Source: JABDIP01 sp965212545
GTDB lineage: Bacteria > Pseudomonadota > Alphaproteobacteria > DSM-16000 > Inquilinaceae
Reading direction: 5' to 3'
Length of the DNA stretch: 64,000 bases
Assembly (NCBI GenBank): GCA_965212545.1
Contig: CBDBVB010000038.1
Location: 124,001 to 188,000 of the forward strand
In this document: positions 11,150 to 19,987 of the stretch, piece by piece
Position numbering within the stretch: position 1 is the first letter of the stretch
Layout: each line of letters opens with the position of its first letter
Made by a program: the position numbers and the translations under genes
The notes under the pieces: model-generated
What the model was told of the DNA's origin: nothing
Database searches by the model: none
What the model saw: the letters and a program-made list of their open reading frames with translations, nothing else

Positions 11150-12172
11150 ATGGCGGGAACGATGAAGGCGGCGGTGATTCGGGAATTCGGCGTTCCGTTG
11201 GCAATCGAGGAGATGCCGATGCCGGAGCCCGGCAGCGGGCAGATCGTCGTGAAGATCGCCGCCACCGGCGTCTGCCACACAGATCTGCATGTCGCCGACG
11301 GCGACTGGAAGGTGAAGCCGGACCTGCCGCTGATCCCGGGGCATGAGGGCGTCGGCACGGTCGCCGCGGTCGGCGCCGGGGTGGTCGCCGTCAAGGAAGG
11401 CGACCGGGTCGGGGTGCCCTGGCTGTATTCCGCCTGCGGCCATTGCGAGCATTGCCTGGGCGGCTGGGAGACGCTGTGCAATTCCCAGCGCAACACCGGC
11501 TACTCGGTCAATGGCGGCTATGCCGAATACGCCCTGGCCGAGGCGGATTTCGTCGCCCATCTGCCGGACAGCCTGGATTTCGCGCCGGCCTCGCCGCTGC
11601 TCTGCGCCGGGCTGACGGTCTATAAGGGGCTGAAGCAGACCGACACCAAGCCCGGCGAATGGATCGCGGTGGTCGGCGTCGGCGGACTCGGCCATCTTGC
11701 GGTGCAATACGCCAAGGCCATGGGCCGGCATGTGGTGGCGGTCGACGTCTCGTCCTCGAAACTTGACCTGGCGACCCGGCTTGGCGCCGATCTGGCGATC
11801 AACGCCGCCGACGAAGACCCGGTGCGGACGGTGCGCAAGTCGGTCGGCGGCGTGCATGGCGCGCTGGTCACCGCCTCCAACCCCGCCGCCTTCACCCAGG
11901 GCCTGCGCATGCTGCGCAAGCGCGGCACGGCGGTGCTGCACGGGCTGCCGCCGGGCGACTTCCCGGTGCCGATCATGGAAATGGTGCTGCAGGGCAAGAC
12001 GGTGCGCGGCTCGATCGTCGGCACCCGCCTCGACCTGATCGAATGCCTCGCCTTCGCCGCCGAGGGCAAGGTCGCCGCGACCATTGAGACCCAGCCGCTG
12101 GAGGCGGTGAACGCGGTGCTGGACCGCATGCGCGCCGGGACCATCGACGGCCGGGTGGTGCTGGAGGTTTGA
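11150..12172 (+). CDS. adhP: Zinc-dependent alcohol dehydrogenase, AdhP type
   Basis: A 340-residue cytosolic medium-chain dehydrogenase that interconverts primary alcohols and aldehydes with NAD(H). Catalytic zinc ligands are in GVCHTDLH and PGHEGVG. The four-Cys structural zinc site reads CGHCEHCLGGWETLC. The Rossmann motif is VGVGGLGHLAVQYAKA. The C-terminus (GTRLDLIECLAFAAEGKVA) is that of the AdhP/AdhA group. Starts at 11111 and 11150 are both open; ATG 11150 (MAGTMKAAV) follows GGGGGACAGT and gives the usual family length. No neighbour suggests a specific pathway. Confidence 0.93.
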   Translation: MAGTMKAAVIREFGVPLAIEEMPMPEPGSGQIVVKIAATGVCHTDLHVADGDWKVKPDLPLIPGHEGVGTVAAVGAGVVAVKEGDRVGVPWLYSACGHCEHCLGGWETLCNSQRNTGYSVNGGYAEYALAEADFVAHLPDSLDFAPASPLLCAGLTVYKGLKQTDTKPGEWIAVVGVGGLGHLAVQYAKAMGRHVVAVDVSSSKLDLATRLGADLAINAADEDPVRTVRKSVGGVHGALVTASNPAAFTQGLRMLRKRGTAVLHGLPPGDFPVPIMEMVLQGKTVRGSIVGTRLDLIECLAFAAEGKVAATIETQPLEAVNAVLDRMRAGTIDGRVVLEV

Positions 12173-12191
12173 TCGCAGACAGCGACCCCAC

Positions 12192-12293
12192 CGTCATCGC
12201 GAGCGAAGCGTGGCGATCCACTCTTTCCGCTGGCGGCGGATTGCCGCGTCGCCCTTGTCCTGAGCCTGACGAAGGGGGCTCCTCGCAATGACG
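12192..12293. repeat. Dispersed palindromic repeat (REP-like)
   Basis: About 100 bp running from CGTCATCGCGAGCGAAGCG to CTCCTCGCAATGACG. The two ends are imperfect inverted copies of one another, with an inner piece (CCTTGTCCTGAGCCTGACGA) that is itself a common intergenic motif. This layout matches a family of short, non-coding repeats scattered between genes in many proteobacteria. It lies just beyond the convergent ends of adhP and the BNR-propeller gene and may serve as a bidirectional transcript end. Confidence 0.65.
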
Positions 12294-12327
12294 AGTGAAT
12301 AGGCGAACCAGCGTAGTCGCTCCCGAC

Positions 12328-13416
12328 TCAACGCTGTCCGAAGATCACTTGGTTGATCGGCGGCAGGTTGGCGCTCACCAGAGCCCAGGTGTTTCCGCCA
12401 TCGTCCGTGGTCCACAGCCCGCCGGTGGTCGAGCCCATCGCCAGACGCTCGCCGGTGTCGTCGATCGCCAGGGCGTGGCGGTAGACCAAATCGTAGGCGG
12501 CGCCGTCCGGCAGACCCTTGTCCAGCACCTCGAAGCTCTCGCCGCCGTCGCTTGTGCGGGTGGCGACGAAACGACCGTCGACGGGAATCCGGCACTCGTC
12601 CTTCACCGCCGGCACGAACCACGCCGTGTCCGGGTCGGCCGGATGGGCGGCGACGGCGAAGCCGAAGGCCGAAGGTTTGGCCGCCGTCGTATGTTCGGTC
12701 CAATTGCCGCCGCCATCGTCGGAGCGGAAGATGCCGTTATGGTGCTGGCACCAGACCCGGTCCGGCGCCGCCGTGCAGGCGGCGAGGCGATGCACGTCCT
12801 GGGTCGAACGCTGATCGCTCATTTCCGGCGGCAGGTATTCGTTGCGCAGGCCGTGGCCGCCCAGCGACCAGCTCGCGCCGCCATCGCCGCTGGTCCAGAC
12901 GCCGCCGCACGAGACGCCGACGGTGAGCCGCGCGCTGTCGCGCGGGTCGACAAGGATCGAGTGGATGCCGGGTTCGTCATAGCCGCCGCCGAACCATTCG
13001 CTTCGTTCCGGCGCCGCCCAAAGGCTCTCGTTCAGTGACCAGGTCTCGCCGCGATCGGCGGAGCGGAACAGCGCGCCGGGAAGGGTGCCGGCCCAGAGCA
13101 CGCCCGGCTGGTCGCCGCCGCCCGCCGCCAGGGTCCAGATCATCGAGACGCTGGGCCCGTCCTCGGCGCCGTCGGCCTTCGGGAAGGCGGGGGCGGATAG
13201 CTCGGTCCAGCTCTTTCCGCCATCGTCGGAGCGGTGCAGCTTGATGCCGAAATGCCCGAGATTGAGCCCGGCATACAGGGTGCCGTCTCTGGTGTCCGGC
13301 AGCACGGCCGTGACCGGGTCGCCCAGGAAGGCGATATCGGCGATGCTCCAGCCGTCGCCGCTTCGTTGCAGCGTGAACAGGCCCTTGCGTGTCCCGGCAT
13401 ACAGCGTGTCGCTCAT
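12328..13416 (-). CDS. BNR/WD40-type beta-propeller protein (sialidase/sortilin-like fold)
   Basis: A 362-residue protein made of repeated Asp-box motifs: SDDGGKSWTEL, SADRGETWSLN, SGDGGASWSLG, SDDGGGNWTEH, TSDGGESFEVL and TTDDGGNTWALV. These are spaced as in a six- or seven-bladed propeller. No signal peptide is seen, so it is probably cytosolic. The family is often labelled exo-alpha-sialidase or glycosyl hydrolase, but no catalytic activity is established and I assign none. It starts one base after the stop of the ThiS/MoaD-like gene (TGA G ATG), so translation is likely coupled. Confidence 0.85.
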   Translation of the reverse strand: MSDTLYAGTRKGLFTLQRSGDGWSIADIAFLGDPVTAVLPDTRDGTLYAGLNLGHFGIKLHRSDDGGKSWTELSAPAFPKADGAEDGPSVSMIWTLAAGGGDQPGVLWAGTLPGALFRSADRGETWSLNESLWAAPERSEWFGGGYDEPGIHSILVDPRDSARLTVGVSCGGVWTSGDGGASWSLGGHGLRNEYLPPEMSDQRSTQDVHRLAACTAAPDRVWCQHHNGIFRSDDGGGNWTEHTTAAKPSAFGFAVAAHPADPDTAWFVPAVKDECRIPVDGRFVATRTSDGGESFEVLDKGLPDGAAYDLVYRHALAIDDTGERLAMGSTTGGLWTTDDGGNTWALVSANLPPINQVIFGQR

Positions 13417-13417
13417 C

Positions 13418-13687
13418 TCACCCTCCTGATAGCGCCTGGAAGACGAAGACCTCCGTATTGTCGGGAACGGAGTCGGTCAGCCCGGCCCGGTCATCGACCG
13501 GCCGGTCGGCCACGAAGACATTCACATGCCGCCGCAGCCGGCCCTGGTCGTCCAGGATGTAGGATCGAAGCCGGGGATTGCCGGCGAACACCGCGTCGAG
13601 GATCGCGCCCACCGTGGCGCCTTCGGCCTCGACGGTGGGGCAGTCCAGATGACGCTGCAGATTCGCGGTGAAGCTGACGCGCGGCAT
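13418..13687 (-). CDS. MoaD/ThiS-family ubiquitin-like protein
   Basis: An 89-residue beta-grasp protein of sulfur-carrier type. It reads MPRVSFTANLQRHL, followed by a typical 'ATVGAILDAVFAGNPRLRSYI' helix region and DTEVFVFQALSGG at the C-terminus. The terminal Gly-Gly is the site that is adenylated and thiocarboxylated in MoaD/ThiS. ATG 13685-13687 is preceded by GGGAGGGGTC, a strong ribosome-binding site. No MoaE, ThiG or MoeB homologue is nearby. Its only operon partner is the BNR propeller, suggesting a dedicated use other than molybdopterin or thiamine synthesis (inference). Confidence 0.85.
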   Translation of the reverse strand: MPRVSFTANLQRHLDCPTVEAEGATVGAILDAVFAGNPRLRSYILDDQGRLRRHVNVFVADRPVDDRAGLTDSVPDNTEVFVFQALSGG

Positions 13688-13771
13688 GACCCCTCCCTCG
13701 CACAAAGCCTGACTCCGAATTCGGCGTCACGCAACCGTTGGCTGTTCGGAAGGAGTTACCGAGCCCGGCAG

Positions 13772-16663
13772 CTACGGTGCCAATTCCGCGGCCGCGAGCG
13801 CCGCTGCCGGCTCGCCCGGATCGGCCACCGCATGCACCAGGAAGCGCAGCGGGCCGCCGGCGGTGACCGCGTCGAACGGAAAGCACGTCACCAGGGTCAG
13901 GGTGGAGGCGAAGGGGTCGGATGGAATGGCGGCGTTGCGATGGTCGACGATCTCGGTGCCGGCGACCCGATAGGCATGCACCGCGCCGTCGGCGGTGTGC
14001 AGTCTCAGCGCGTCGCCGGCAGAGACATTCCTCAGGAAGCTGAAATGGGTGTCGCGATGGGCGCTGATCAGGGCCGGCCCGGGCGCGCCGATGGCCGCGA
14101 AGCCGTGCAACTGGCCGGGCCCGAAGGCCAGCGTGCGGCCGCTGGCGCCGTCCAGCACGATCAGGTCGGCATCGTGATCGGGCGCCTCCAGCCGCGCCAC
14201 CGGCCAGGTATCTGCCCAGGGCCAGGGGCGGACCTCGGCCTCGCCGGCCACCGTGCGATCCCAGGCCCGCTGCAAGAGCACCTGGGCCAGCATCGCCTTG
14301 GCGTGGATGTAGACGCCGGAGCCGGCCTGCCACAGCCCGAAGGCCGCGAGCAGGCCGGCAACGCCGACGATCGCCCCGCGCCGGGTCATGCGTAAGTGCC
14401 GCCGCCGGCTGGCGACCCACAGCAGCAGAGCCGCCATCAGCATCAACAACGCGCCGAACGCCAGATTGGCGGAGGCCGGCGTCGCGGTACCCGGAAGCTG
14501 CGCCACCCGCACCGGCGAGCCGGTCTCGGCCATCGACCGGATGGCGGCCACCGAGTCGGGGTGCGGAGCCGAAAGGGACGCGTCGCGGACCGACGGCGTG
14601 TCGCCATCCGGTTGGACCTCGGGTTCCGCGCCGGGGTTCACGTTGGGAACCGGCCCGGCCATCCGCATGTCGACGCCGGCGGGCATGTTGGTGGCCACCG
14701 CATCTGTGGTCAGATCCGTCTCCGGCGGCCGCACCACCTCCTCGTCGACCGCCACCAGGCTGGTGTATTGGCTGACCAGCTGATGCGATACGGCGACCTG
14801 CAGGATCTGCTCCCGGACCGTCTGCGGGTCGGCGCCGCGATAGCGCTCGCGCTCCAACTCGGCGATCTTGGCCCGCGCCCACAGCGCCGAGATGCCCGGC
14901 GCCTCGCGACCGGTGGACAGGGGGGCGGTGCGCTCCCATTCCGCGCCGGACGCGTCGCCGGCGATCACCAGATCGCCCCGGGTTCCTTGCGGAAGGCGCA
15001 TGCTGACCATCACCGGCTCGCCGAGATAGAGATCGGGGATGGTCGCCGGATAGGCCTCGGGCGCGCTGGTGTTGAGCGGCCAGTTGACGGAGATGTCGGT
15101 CAGGGCCGGGCGGTCCAGCTTGGCGAACAGCGCCGCCATGGTCTCGCCGACCTCGCGGGTCGCACCGATATAGGTGAAGGTGCCTCGCCCGATCTCGGCC
15201 GCCTCGCGCATGAAATGGCTGTTCGGGGCGCTGCCGATGCCGACCGGGAACAGCCGCGTATCGCCCAGCCGCCCATGGATCACGCCGAACAACTCGGCCT
15301 CGTTGCCGACGCTGCCATCGGTGATGAACACCACCTGGCGAATGACGCCGTGCTCGGCGCCGCCATCCAGGGCCATCTCCAACGCGCTGCGCATCTCGGT
15401 GCCGCCATCGGCGACCAGGCTGCCGACGAAGGCCCGGGCCCGTCGCAAGGTGCCTTCGACCGCCGGCTTGGCGGCGGAGAACAGGGCGTCCGGGCGGTCG
15501 TCGAAGGCGATCACGTTGAAGCGGTCGTTGGGACCCAGCCGGCCCAGCGCGTCCAGCAGCGCCTGGCGCGCCTGGACGATGCTGTCGCCGGCCATCGAGC
15601 CGGACGTGTCGATCACGAAGACGATCTCGCGCGGCACGTCCTCGGCGGTCGCAGTGGCCGTGTCGGCCGCAGGGGGCATCACCATCAGCAGGTAATACTC
15701 GGCCTCGCCGACGGTCTCGCGAAACACGCCCAGGGTCGGTGCTGCGGTCGGGGTGGGGCGCCAGTCCAGCGCGAAATCCCGGTCCGCCCAGACCTGGTCT
15801 TCCGCCAGGGTGACAGTGAAGCGGCCATCGCCGTGATCTTCGACGGCGATGCCGTGATACGGGCTCTCGATCGCGTCGACCGGAAAGCCGGGGGCCAGCG
15901 ACACGGTCAGCCGCACCGGATTGACCGGACCGGTGCCCGGGGCCGCGACCGGCGGGGTGATGCGGCTGGCATCCGCGACCCGATCGGTATCGACCGCCCA
16001 GCCGGTGCCGTCGCCCCCGTCTTCGGCGTCGGCCGTGATCGGCGTTCCGGGGATGTAGCGGGGCAGCACCACCATCGGGAAGCGCAGCGAGAAGATGCCC
16101 TCGGCACCGTCATAGGCCAGCGACTGCTGGTACTCGATGGCCACCGTGATCGAGTCGTTCGGGGCGATATTGGCCACTGCCGTCGTGAAGATGTTCGGCC
16201 GCTCCTGGCTGACCAGGCTGGCGCGCTGGCCGGCCTCCGCCGCAAGGCGGTAGGTGCGCCGGGCCTGCTCCTTCTCCTGGATGATGCCGGTGACCACCCG
16301 GTCGCCGATCAGCAGTTCCAGCCGGTCGACGGCGGCGTTTTCCGGCAGCGGAAAGACATAGACCCCCTCCACCCAATGCGAGGTCGGGTTGACGAAGCGC
16401 TGGGTGATGCGGGCCCGGGCGACCAGGCCACTGACGTCGATCTCGACCTCGGAGTCCACGCCGGTCGCCGGGATCACATAGCCCGGCCGTTCCGAGGGCA
16501 GGAACAGCCCGCCCTGGGTCAGCATGGTTTCCGCCGGCACCGGCACGGCGGTGCCGGCCGCCGCGGCGTCGCGCAGCATGGCGAAGACCGCCAGCAGGGC
16601 GGCCAGAAGGATCAGGAATCGGGAATACAGGCGCCCGCGCGCCAGGGCTTCGGCCCGGATCAT
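13772..16663 (-). CDS. VIT-VWA sortase substrate fused to a class GN (marine) sortase
   Basis: A 963-residue protein from ATG 16661-16663, chosen because GGGGAC lies 5-6 nt upstream; the frame is open to 16732. Order: signal/anchor segment (~15-32), VIT domain (~65-180), VWA domain with MIDAS DTSGS (352-356), a Pro/Asp-rich linker, sorting signal LPGTA (723-727), a hydrophobic helix (~733-750) and RRRHLR. From M759 a complete class GN sortase follows: WPWADTWPVARL, GASGRTLAFGPG, catalytic His869 (SAHRDTHF), Cys927 (LTLVTCFPF) and Arg940 (GGPLRF). Substrate and enzyme are normally separate adjacent genes; here no stop separates them. In another frame an ATGA stop/start overlap sits at the junction, so one indel could create the fusion. 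Confidence 0.9.
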   Translation of the reverse strand: MIRAEALARGRLYSRFLILLAALLAVFAMLRDAAAAGTAVPVPAETMLTQGGLFLPSERPGYVIPATGVDSEVEIDVSGLVARARITQRFVNPTSHWVEGVYVFPLPENAAVDRLELLIGDRVVTGIIQEKEQARRTYRLAAEAGQRASLVSQERPNIFTTAVANIAPNDSITVAIEYQQSLAYDGAEGIFSLRFPMVVLPRYIPGTPITADAEDGGDGTGWAVDTDRVADASRITPPVAAPGTGPVNPVRLTVSLAPGFPVDAIESPYHGIAVEDHGDGRFTVTLAEDQVWADRDFALDWRPTPTAAPTLGVFRETVGEAEYYLLMVMPPAADTATATAEDVPREIVFVIDTSGSMAGDSIVQARQALLDALGRLGPNDRFNVIAFDDRPDALFSAAKPAVEGTLRRARAFVGSLVADGGTEMRSALEMALDGGAEHGVIRQVVFITDGSVGNEAELFGVIHGRLGDTRLFPVGIGSAPNSHFMREAAEIGRGTFTYIGATREVGETMAALFAKLDRPALTDISVNWPLNTSAPEAYPATIPDLYLGEPVMVSMRLPQGTRGDLVIAGDASGAEWERTAPLSTGREAPGISALWARAKIAELERERYRGADPQTVREQILQVAVSHQLVSQYTSLVAVDEEVVRPPETDLTTDAVATNMPAGVDMRMAGPVPNVNPGAEPEVQPDGDTPSVRDASLSAPHPDSVAAIRSMAETGSPVRVAQLPGTATPASANLAFGALLMLMAALLLWVASRRRHLRMTRRGAIVGVAGLLAAFGLWQAGSGVYIHAKAMLAQVLLQRAWDRTVAGEAEVRPWPWADTWPVARLEAPDHDADLIVLDGASGRTLAFGPGQLHGFAAIGAPGPALISAHRDTHFSFLRNVSAGDALRLHTADGAVHAYRVAGTEIVDHRNAAIPSDPFASTLTLVTCFPFDAVTAGGPLRFLVHAVADPGEPAAALAAAELAP

Positions 16664-16853
16664 GTTGATGTCCCCATGGTATTGATCTTTTTTTGATGCC
16701 AGCGTCAGGATGATCGGCGTGCACGGCCTCATCTGGCGCGAAAAGCGGTCTTTCGATGATCAATCGTGGCGAAGCGTGGGCGGCCCGGCGGGGTGATGTC
16801 GGCGGGCGGACTGCCGACACCCGCCGCCATGCAATCGCAAGCAGGAGACGGTC

Positions 16854-17222
16854 ATGATCCTGGACATCATTCTGATCGGCGATGCCCTCCTGAAACTCAT
16901 GTGGGGCATGGCGCTGGTGCTGTCGTTCGGCCGGCTGATGGCGACGCTTGGCCTGCCATCCGCGGAGTCGCGCTTCTACCCAAGGCTCCTGGGCAGCCTG
17001 CTGGTCGGCGTCGGATTGGCGCTGATGATCGAGGCGCTGCCGACCGGATGGCGCGGGCTCGGCGCGGGTGGCGCCGCCGTGGTGAATTTCGCCGTGGCCG
17101 CGATGCTGTTCCTGCTGCTGATCGCACGGTCGGGCCGGACCAACGCCATGGGCCGCCGGCTGCTGTGGATCATGGCTGCATCCCTGCTCGCGATGGGCGC
17201 GCTGGAATCCTACGTCGCATAA
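16854..17222 (+). CDS. Four-helix integral membrane protein, unknown family
   Basis: A 122-residue, very hydrophobic protein with four likely membrane helices at about residues 12-30, 44-62, 71-90 and 101-118. ATG 16854 follows GCAGGAGACGGTC, a good ribosome-binding site. It is divergent from the sortase fusion gene, and 88 bp ahead of the aminotransferase. I do not recognise it. Nothing in the sequence indicates a substrate or partner. Confidence 0.7.
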   Translation: MILDIILIGDALLKLMWGMALVLSFGRLMATLGLPSAESRFYPRLLGSLLVGVGLALMIEALPTGWRGLGAGGAAVVNFAVAAMLFLLLIARSGRTNAMGRRLLWIMAASLLAMGALESYVA

Positions 17223-17310
17223 GCGCTGCCGCCTTGCGCGCGGCATGGGTGCGGCCTAATCTTCGGGACCGCCGGATCATCGGATTCTTTGTCACTTTTG
17301 GGGGCCTGTC

Positions 17311-18513
17311 ATGCCGTTCCTCTCGCAATCGCTCGGCCGCATCAAGCCGTCGCCGACCATCGCCGTGTCCACCAAGGCGCGGGAGCTGAAGGCGGCCGGC
17401 CGCGACGTCATCGGGCTTGGCGCCGGCGAGCCGGATTTCGACACGCCGGACAACATCAAGGAGGCGGCGATCCTGGCGATCCAGGAGGGCCAGACCAAAT
17501 ACACCGCGGTCGATGGCACTCCGGCGCTGAAGCAGGCGATCGCGGCCAAGTTCAAGCGCGAGAACGGGCTCGACTACGCGCCCGAGCAGATCACCGTCGG
17601 GGCCGGCGGCAAGCAGGTCATCTTCAACGCCATGGTCGCCACCATCGATCCCGGCGACGAGGTGGTGATCCCGGCACCCTACTGGGTCTCCTATCCGGAC
17701 ATCGTGCTGCTGTGCGGCGGCACGCCGGTGCCGGTCGACTGCCCGTCCCAGGCCGGGTTCAAGCTGCAGCCGGCGGATTTGGAAGCGGCGATCACGCCGA
17801 AGACCAAGTGGATCATCCTCAACTCGCCGAACAACCCGACCGGGGCTGCCTACAGCCGGGACGAGATGAAGGCGCTGACCGACGTGCTGATGCGCCACGG
17901 CCATGTGCATGTCATGACCGACGACATGTACGAGCACCTGGTCTATGACGATTTCCAGTTCGTCACCCCGGCCGAGGTCGAGCCCGGCCTGTACGACCGC
18001 ACCCTGACCATGAACGGCGTGTCGAAGGCCTATGCCATGACCGGCTGGCGCATCGGCTATGCCGGCGGGCCTAAGGATCTGATCAAGGCGATCGCCAAGG
18101 TGCAGAGCCAGAGCACCACCAACCCGTCCTCGATCAGCCAGGCGGCGGCGGTCGAGGCGCTGAACGGCACCCAGGACTTCATCCCGGAACGGGCCGAGGC
18201 CTTCAAGGCGCGCCGCGACCTGGTGGTCGAGATGCTGAACGCGGCCGACGGCCTCTCCTGCCACAAGCCGGAAGGGGCGTTCTACGTCTACCCCTCCTGC
18301 GCCGGCTGCATCGGCAAGACCACGCCGGACGGCAAGACACTGGAGACCGACGAGGATTTCGCCGGCTATCTGCTGGAGTCGGTAGGCGTCGCCGTGGTGC
18401 ATGGCGCCGCCTTCGGCTTCTCGCCCTTCTTCCGGGTGTCCTACGCGACCTCGACCGAGGCGCTGACGGAAGCCTGCACCCGCATCCAGAAGGCCTGCGC
18501 GGCGCTCGGTTAG
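17311..18513 (+). CDS. aatA: Aspartate aminotransferase, class I/II PLP enzyme
   Basis: A 400-residue cytosolic aminotransferase exchanging amino groups between aspartate and 2-oxoglutarate. The PLP lysine is K239 in NGVSKAYAMTGWRIGY, and the cofactor motif NSPNNPTG spans residues 171-178. The arginine near the end (FFRVSYATS) binds the substrate carboxylate. The N-terminus (RIKPSPTIAVSTKARELKAAG) is that of the subgroup I-beta/gamma aspartate aminotransferases common in alphaproteobacteria, some of which also accept prephenate. GGGGGCC ahead of ATG 17311 is a plausible ribosome-binding site. Confidence 0.92.
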   Translation: MPFLSQSLGRIKPSPTIAVSTKARELKAAGRDVIGLGAGEPDFDTPDNIKEAAILAIQEGQTKYTAVDGTPALKQAIAAKFKRENGLDYAPEQITVGAGGKQVIFNAMVATIDPGDEVVIPAPYWVSYPDIVLLCGGTPVPVDCPSQAGFKLQPADLEAAITPKTKWIILNSPNNPTGAAYSRDEMKALTDVLMRHGHVHVMTDDMYEHLVYDDFQFVTPAEVEPGLYDRTLTMNGVSKAYAMTGWRIGYAGGPKDLIKAIAKVQSQSTTNPSSISQAAAVEALNGTQDFIPERAEAFKARRDLVVEMLNAADGLSCHKPEGAFYVYPSCAGCIGKTTPDGKTLETDEDFAGYLLESVGVAVVHGAAFGFSPFFRVSYATSTEALTEACTRIQKACAALG

Positions 18514-18531
18514 CCGGCTCGAAGCGGACTG

Positions 18532-18856
18532 TCAGTCGCCCAGCAGCGCCTTGGCGATGATCAGGACGATCAGCAGCACCGGAATCAGAATAATTGTGGC
18601 CGCGAGTGCATGGCCCATGACCTCCATGTGCCGGCCCCGCGATTCCCATCGCTTGACGGCTTCGGCCACAATTCCGGGCATGCGCCGCCGGATTTGCGGG
18701 CCGAGGTGCACGTCGATGACGGTCGCGCCCATGACGCATGGGTGGCATGCCCATGACGGCGATGTAGCCATACATCCCCGCATACAGTGACACGACAACC
18801 GAAGCCGACGCCGTGACCGCCAGGACGGCAAGAATCGGAAGGCGCGGGCGCACCAT
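18532..18856 (-). pseudogene. Small two-helix membrane protein, frameshifted
   Basis: Read in two frames. The first, from ATG 18854-18856, gives MVRPRLPILAVLAVTASASV and ends one membrane helix at about VSLYAGMYGYIAVMG. A one-base shift near 18735-18745 leads to VIDVHLGPQIRRRMPGIVAE, an amphipathic stretch, and a second strong helix IILIPVLLIVLIIAKALLGD at the C-terminus. Length 325 nt is one base off frame. I do not recognise the family. The stop is convergent with the aminotransferase, 18 bp away. Confidence 0.45.
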
Positions 18857-18908
18857 GTCTCTGCAAAGTCGATCCCATCCTCGGATTGCGGCTGATTTCT
18901 CGTGCCGA

Positions 18909-19158
18909 TCAACGCTGGACAACGAGCCAGACCAGAAATATCAGGCAGATGGAAACGGCATAGGGAAGAAACCCGCTTTCCTTGCCCGTGCCGTCGCCGA
19001 ACAACAAGTTCGCGACAATGATCGAGCATCCAGTCACAAGAACCGAGAACGCGCCCAGGGCCGCCCAAGCGGCGGTGCTAATTGCCACGGCGGTTGCGCC
19101 GAGTCCACTGCCCGCCCCTGGCCTTCGGTGTGCGTTCAGTCTGGGCCTGATCCGTCAC
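18909..19158 (-). pseudogene. Small two-helix membrane protein, frameshifted
   Basis: Starts at GTG 19156-19158 after AGCGGGGACGCC and reads MTDQAQTERTPKARGGQ. A one-base shift near 19090-19120 connects to ISTAAWAALGAFSVLVTGCS, and then a second helix (PYAVSICLIFLVWLVVQR) before TGA at 18909-18911. The expected product is about 83 residues with two membrane segments. It is followed 53 bp later by the gene at 18856 in the same direction. Family and function unknown; found by reading frames across the shift rather than as one open frame. Confidence 0.4.
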
Positions 19159-19417
19159 GGCGTCCCCGCTGGCAACCTGTTCCGCGCATCTGATCGGACC
19201 CGGAATTCCGGTGAGCCTACCGGAAGTCATTGAGGATTCGTTTAGCGTCCGGCCTGCGGGCGTGGCCTGGGCAATTGACGGCGCGCGCAGCCAAGCGGAG
19301 GCTCCGACGCGGCCGCCGAGCGAAGTGGGTCCGACAATCCGGGGCACGAGCCGTGACGCAACATCCCGGCGGCGCTATGACTCGCCGCAATCGCGAACCT
19401 AAGTCGAGGCACTCCCG

Positions 19418-19947
19418 ATGGCCGCTACCCTGTTCGAGCGCCAGATGGCGATGTACACCACCTTTCACCGCGATCACCGCAACCGGCTGACGCATTTCTT
19501 CGGTTCAATTCCGGCGATCATCGTTTCGCTGATGGTGGTTCTGGCGATGGTGCGCGTCGACATTGGCGGGGCGACAATGTCGCTGGCGGTGGCGGTGGGC
19601 GTCGCCGCCTGGTTGCTGTGGTTCACGCTGGACCATGTGGATCGGGCTTGCGATGGGCCTGTTCATGATTCCCGCCCTGGCCCTGGCCGAGATGGATCGC
19701 CGCGACTCAGACCGCCGCGACGGTGTGGATCGTCTTCGCCGTGCTGTTCGTCGGCGGCTGGGCATTGCAGCTCTGGGGCCATGTCTATGAGGGCCGCCGG
19801 CCGGCGCTGCTGAGCAACCTGTTCCAGGCGCTGATCGGGCCGATGTTTCTGGTGGCCGAGATGTTCTTCGCGCTCGGCTTGCGCCGCGACCTGAAGGATC
19901 GGGTGGAGCAGGTGATCGCCGAATCCTACCCGCAATATGCGCGATGA
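19418..19947 (+). pseudogene. Mpo1/DUF962-family membrane protein, frameshifted twice
   Basis: Three frames read in succession give one family. MAATLFERQMAMYTTFHRDH with NRLTHFFGSIPAIIVSLMVV comes first, then IGLAMGLFMIPALALAEM, then WIVFAVLFVGGWALQLWGHV and ALLSNLFQALIGPMFLVAEM. The N-terminal Y-x3-H-R-D-x2-N-x2-T-H-x-F/I-G pattern is that of DUF962 (yeast Mpo1, a fatty-acid alpha-oxidation dioxygenase). Shifts fall near 19632 and at about 19694, where an extra G in GAGATGGATC breaks the frame. Activity in bacteria is not established; the call is by family pattern. Confidence 0.7.
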
Positions 19948-19987
19948 GACGGCCCATCCCGGCCAATGAACCGGCAGCGCCCGAGCG

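Noticed and set aside
14396..16696. 766-codon open frame on the plus strand
   Set aside because: Antisense shadow of the VIT-VWA-sortase gene, His/Arg/Gln-rich with no recognisable motif.
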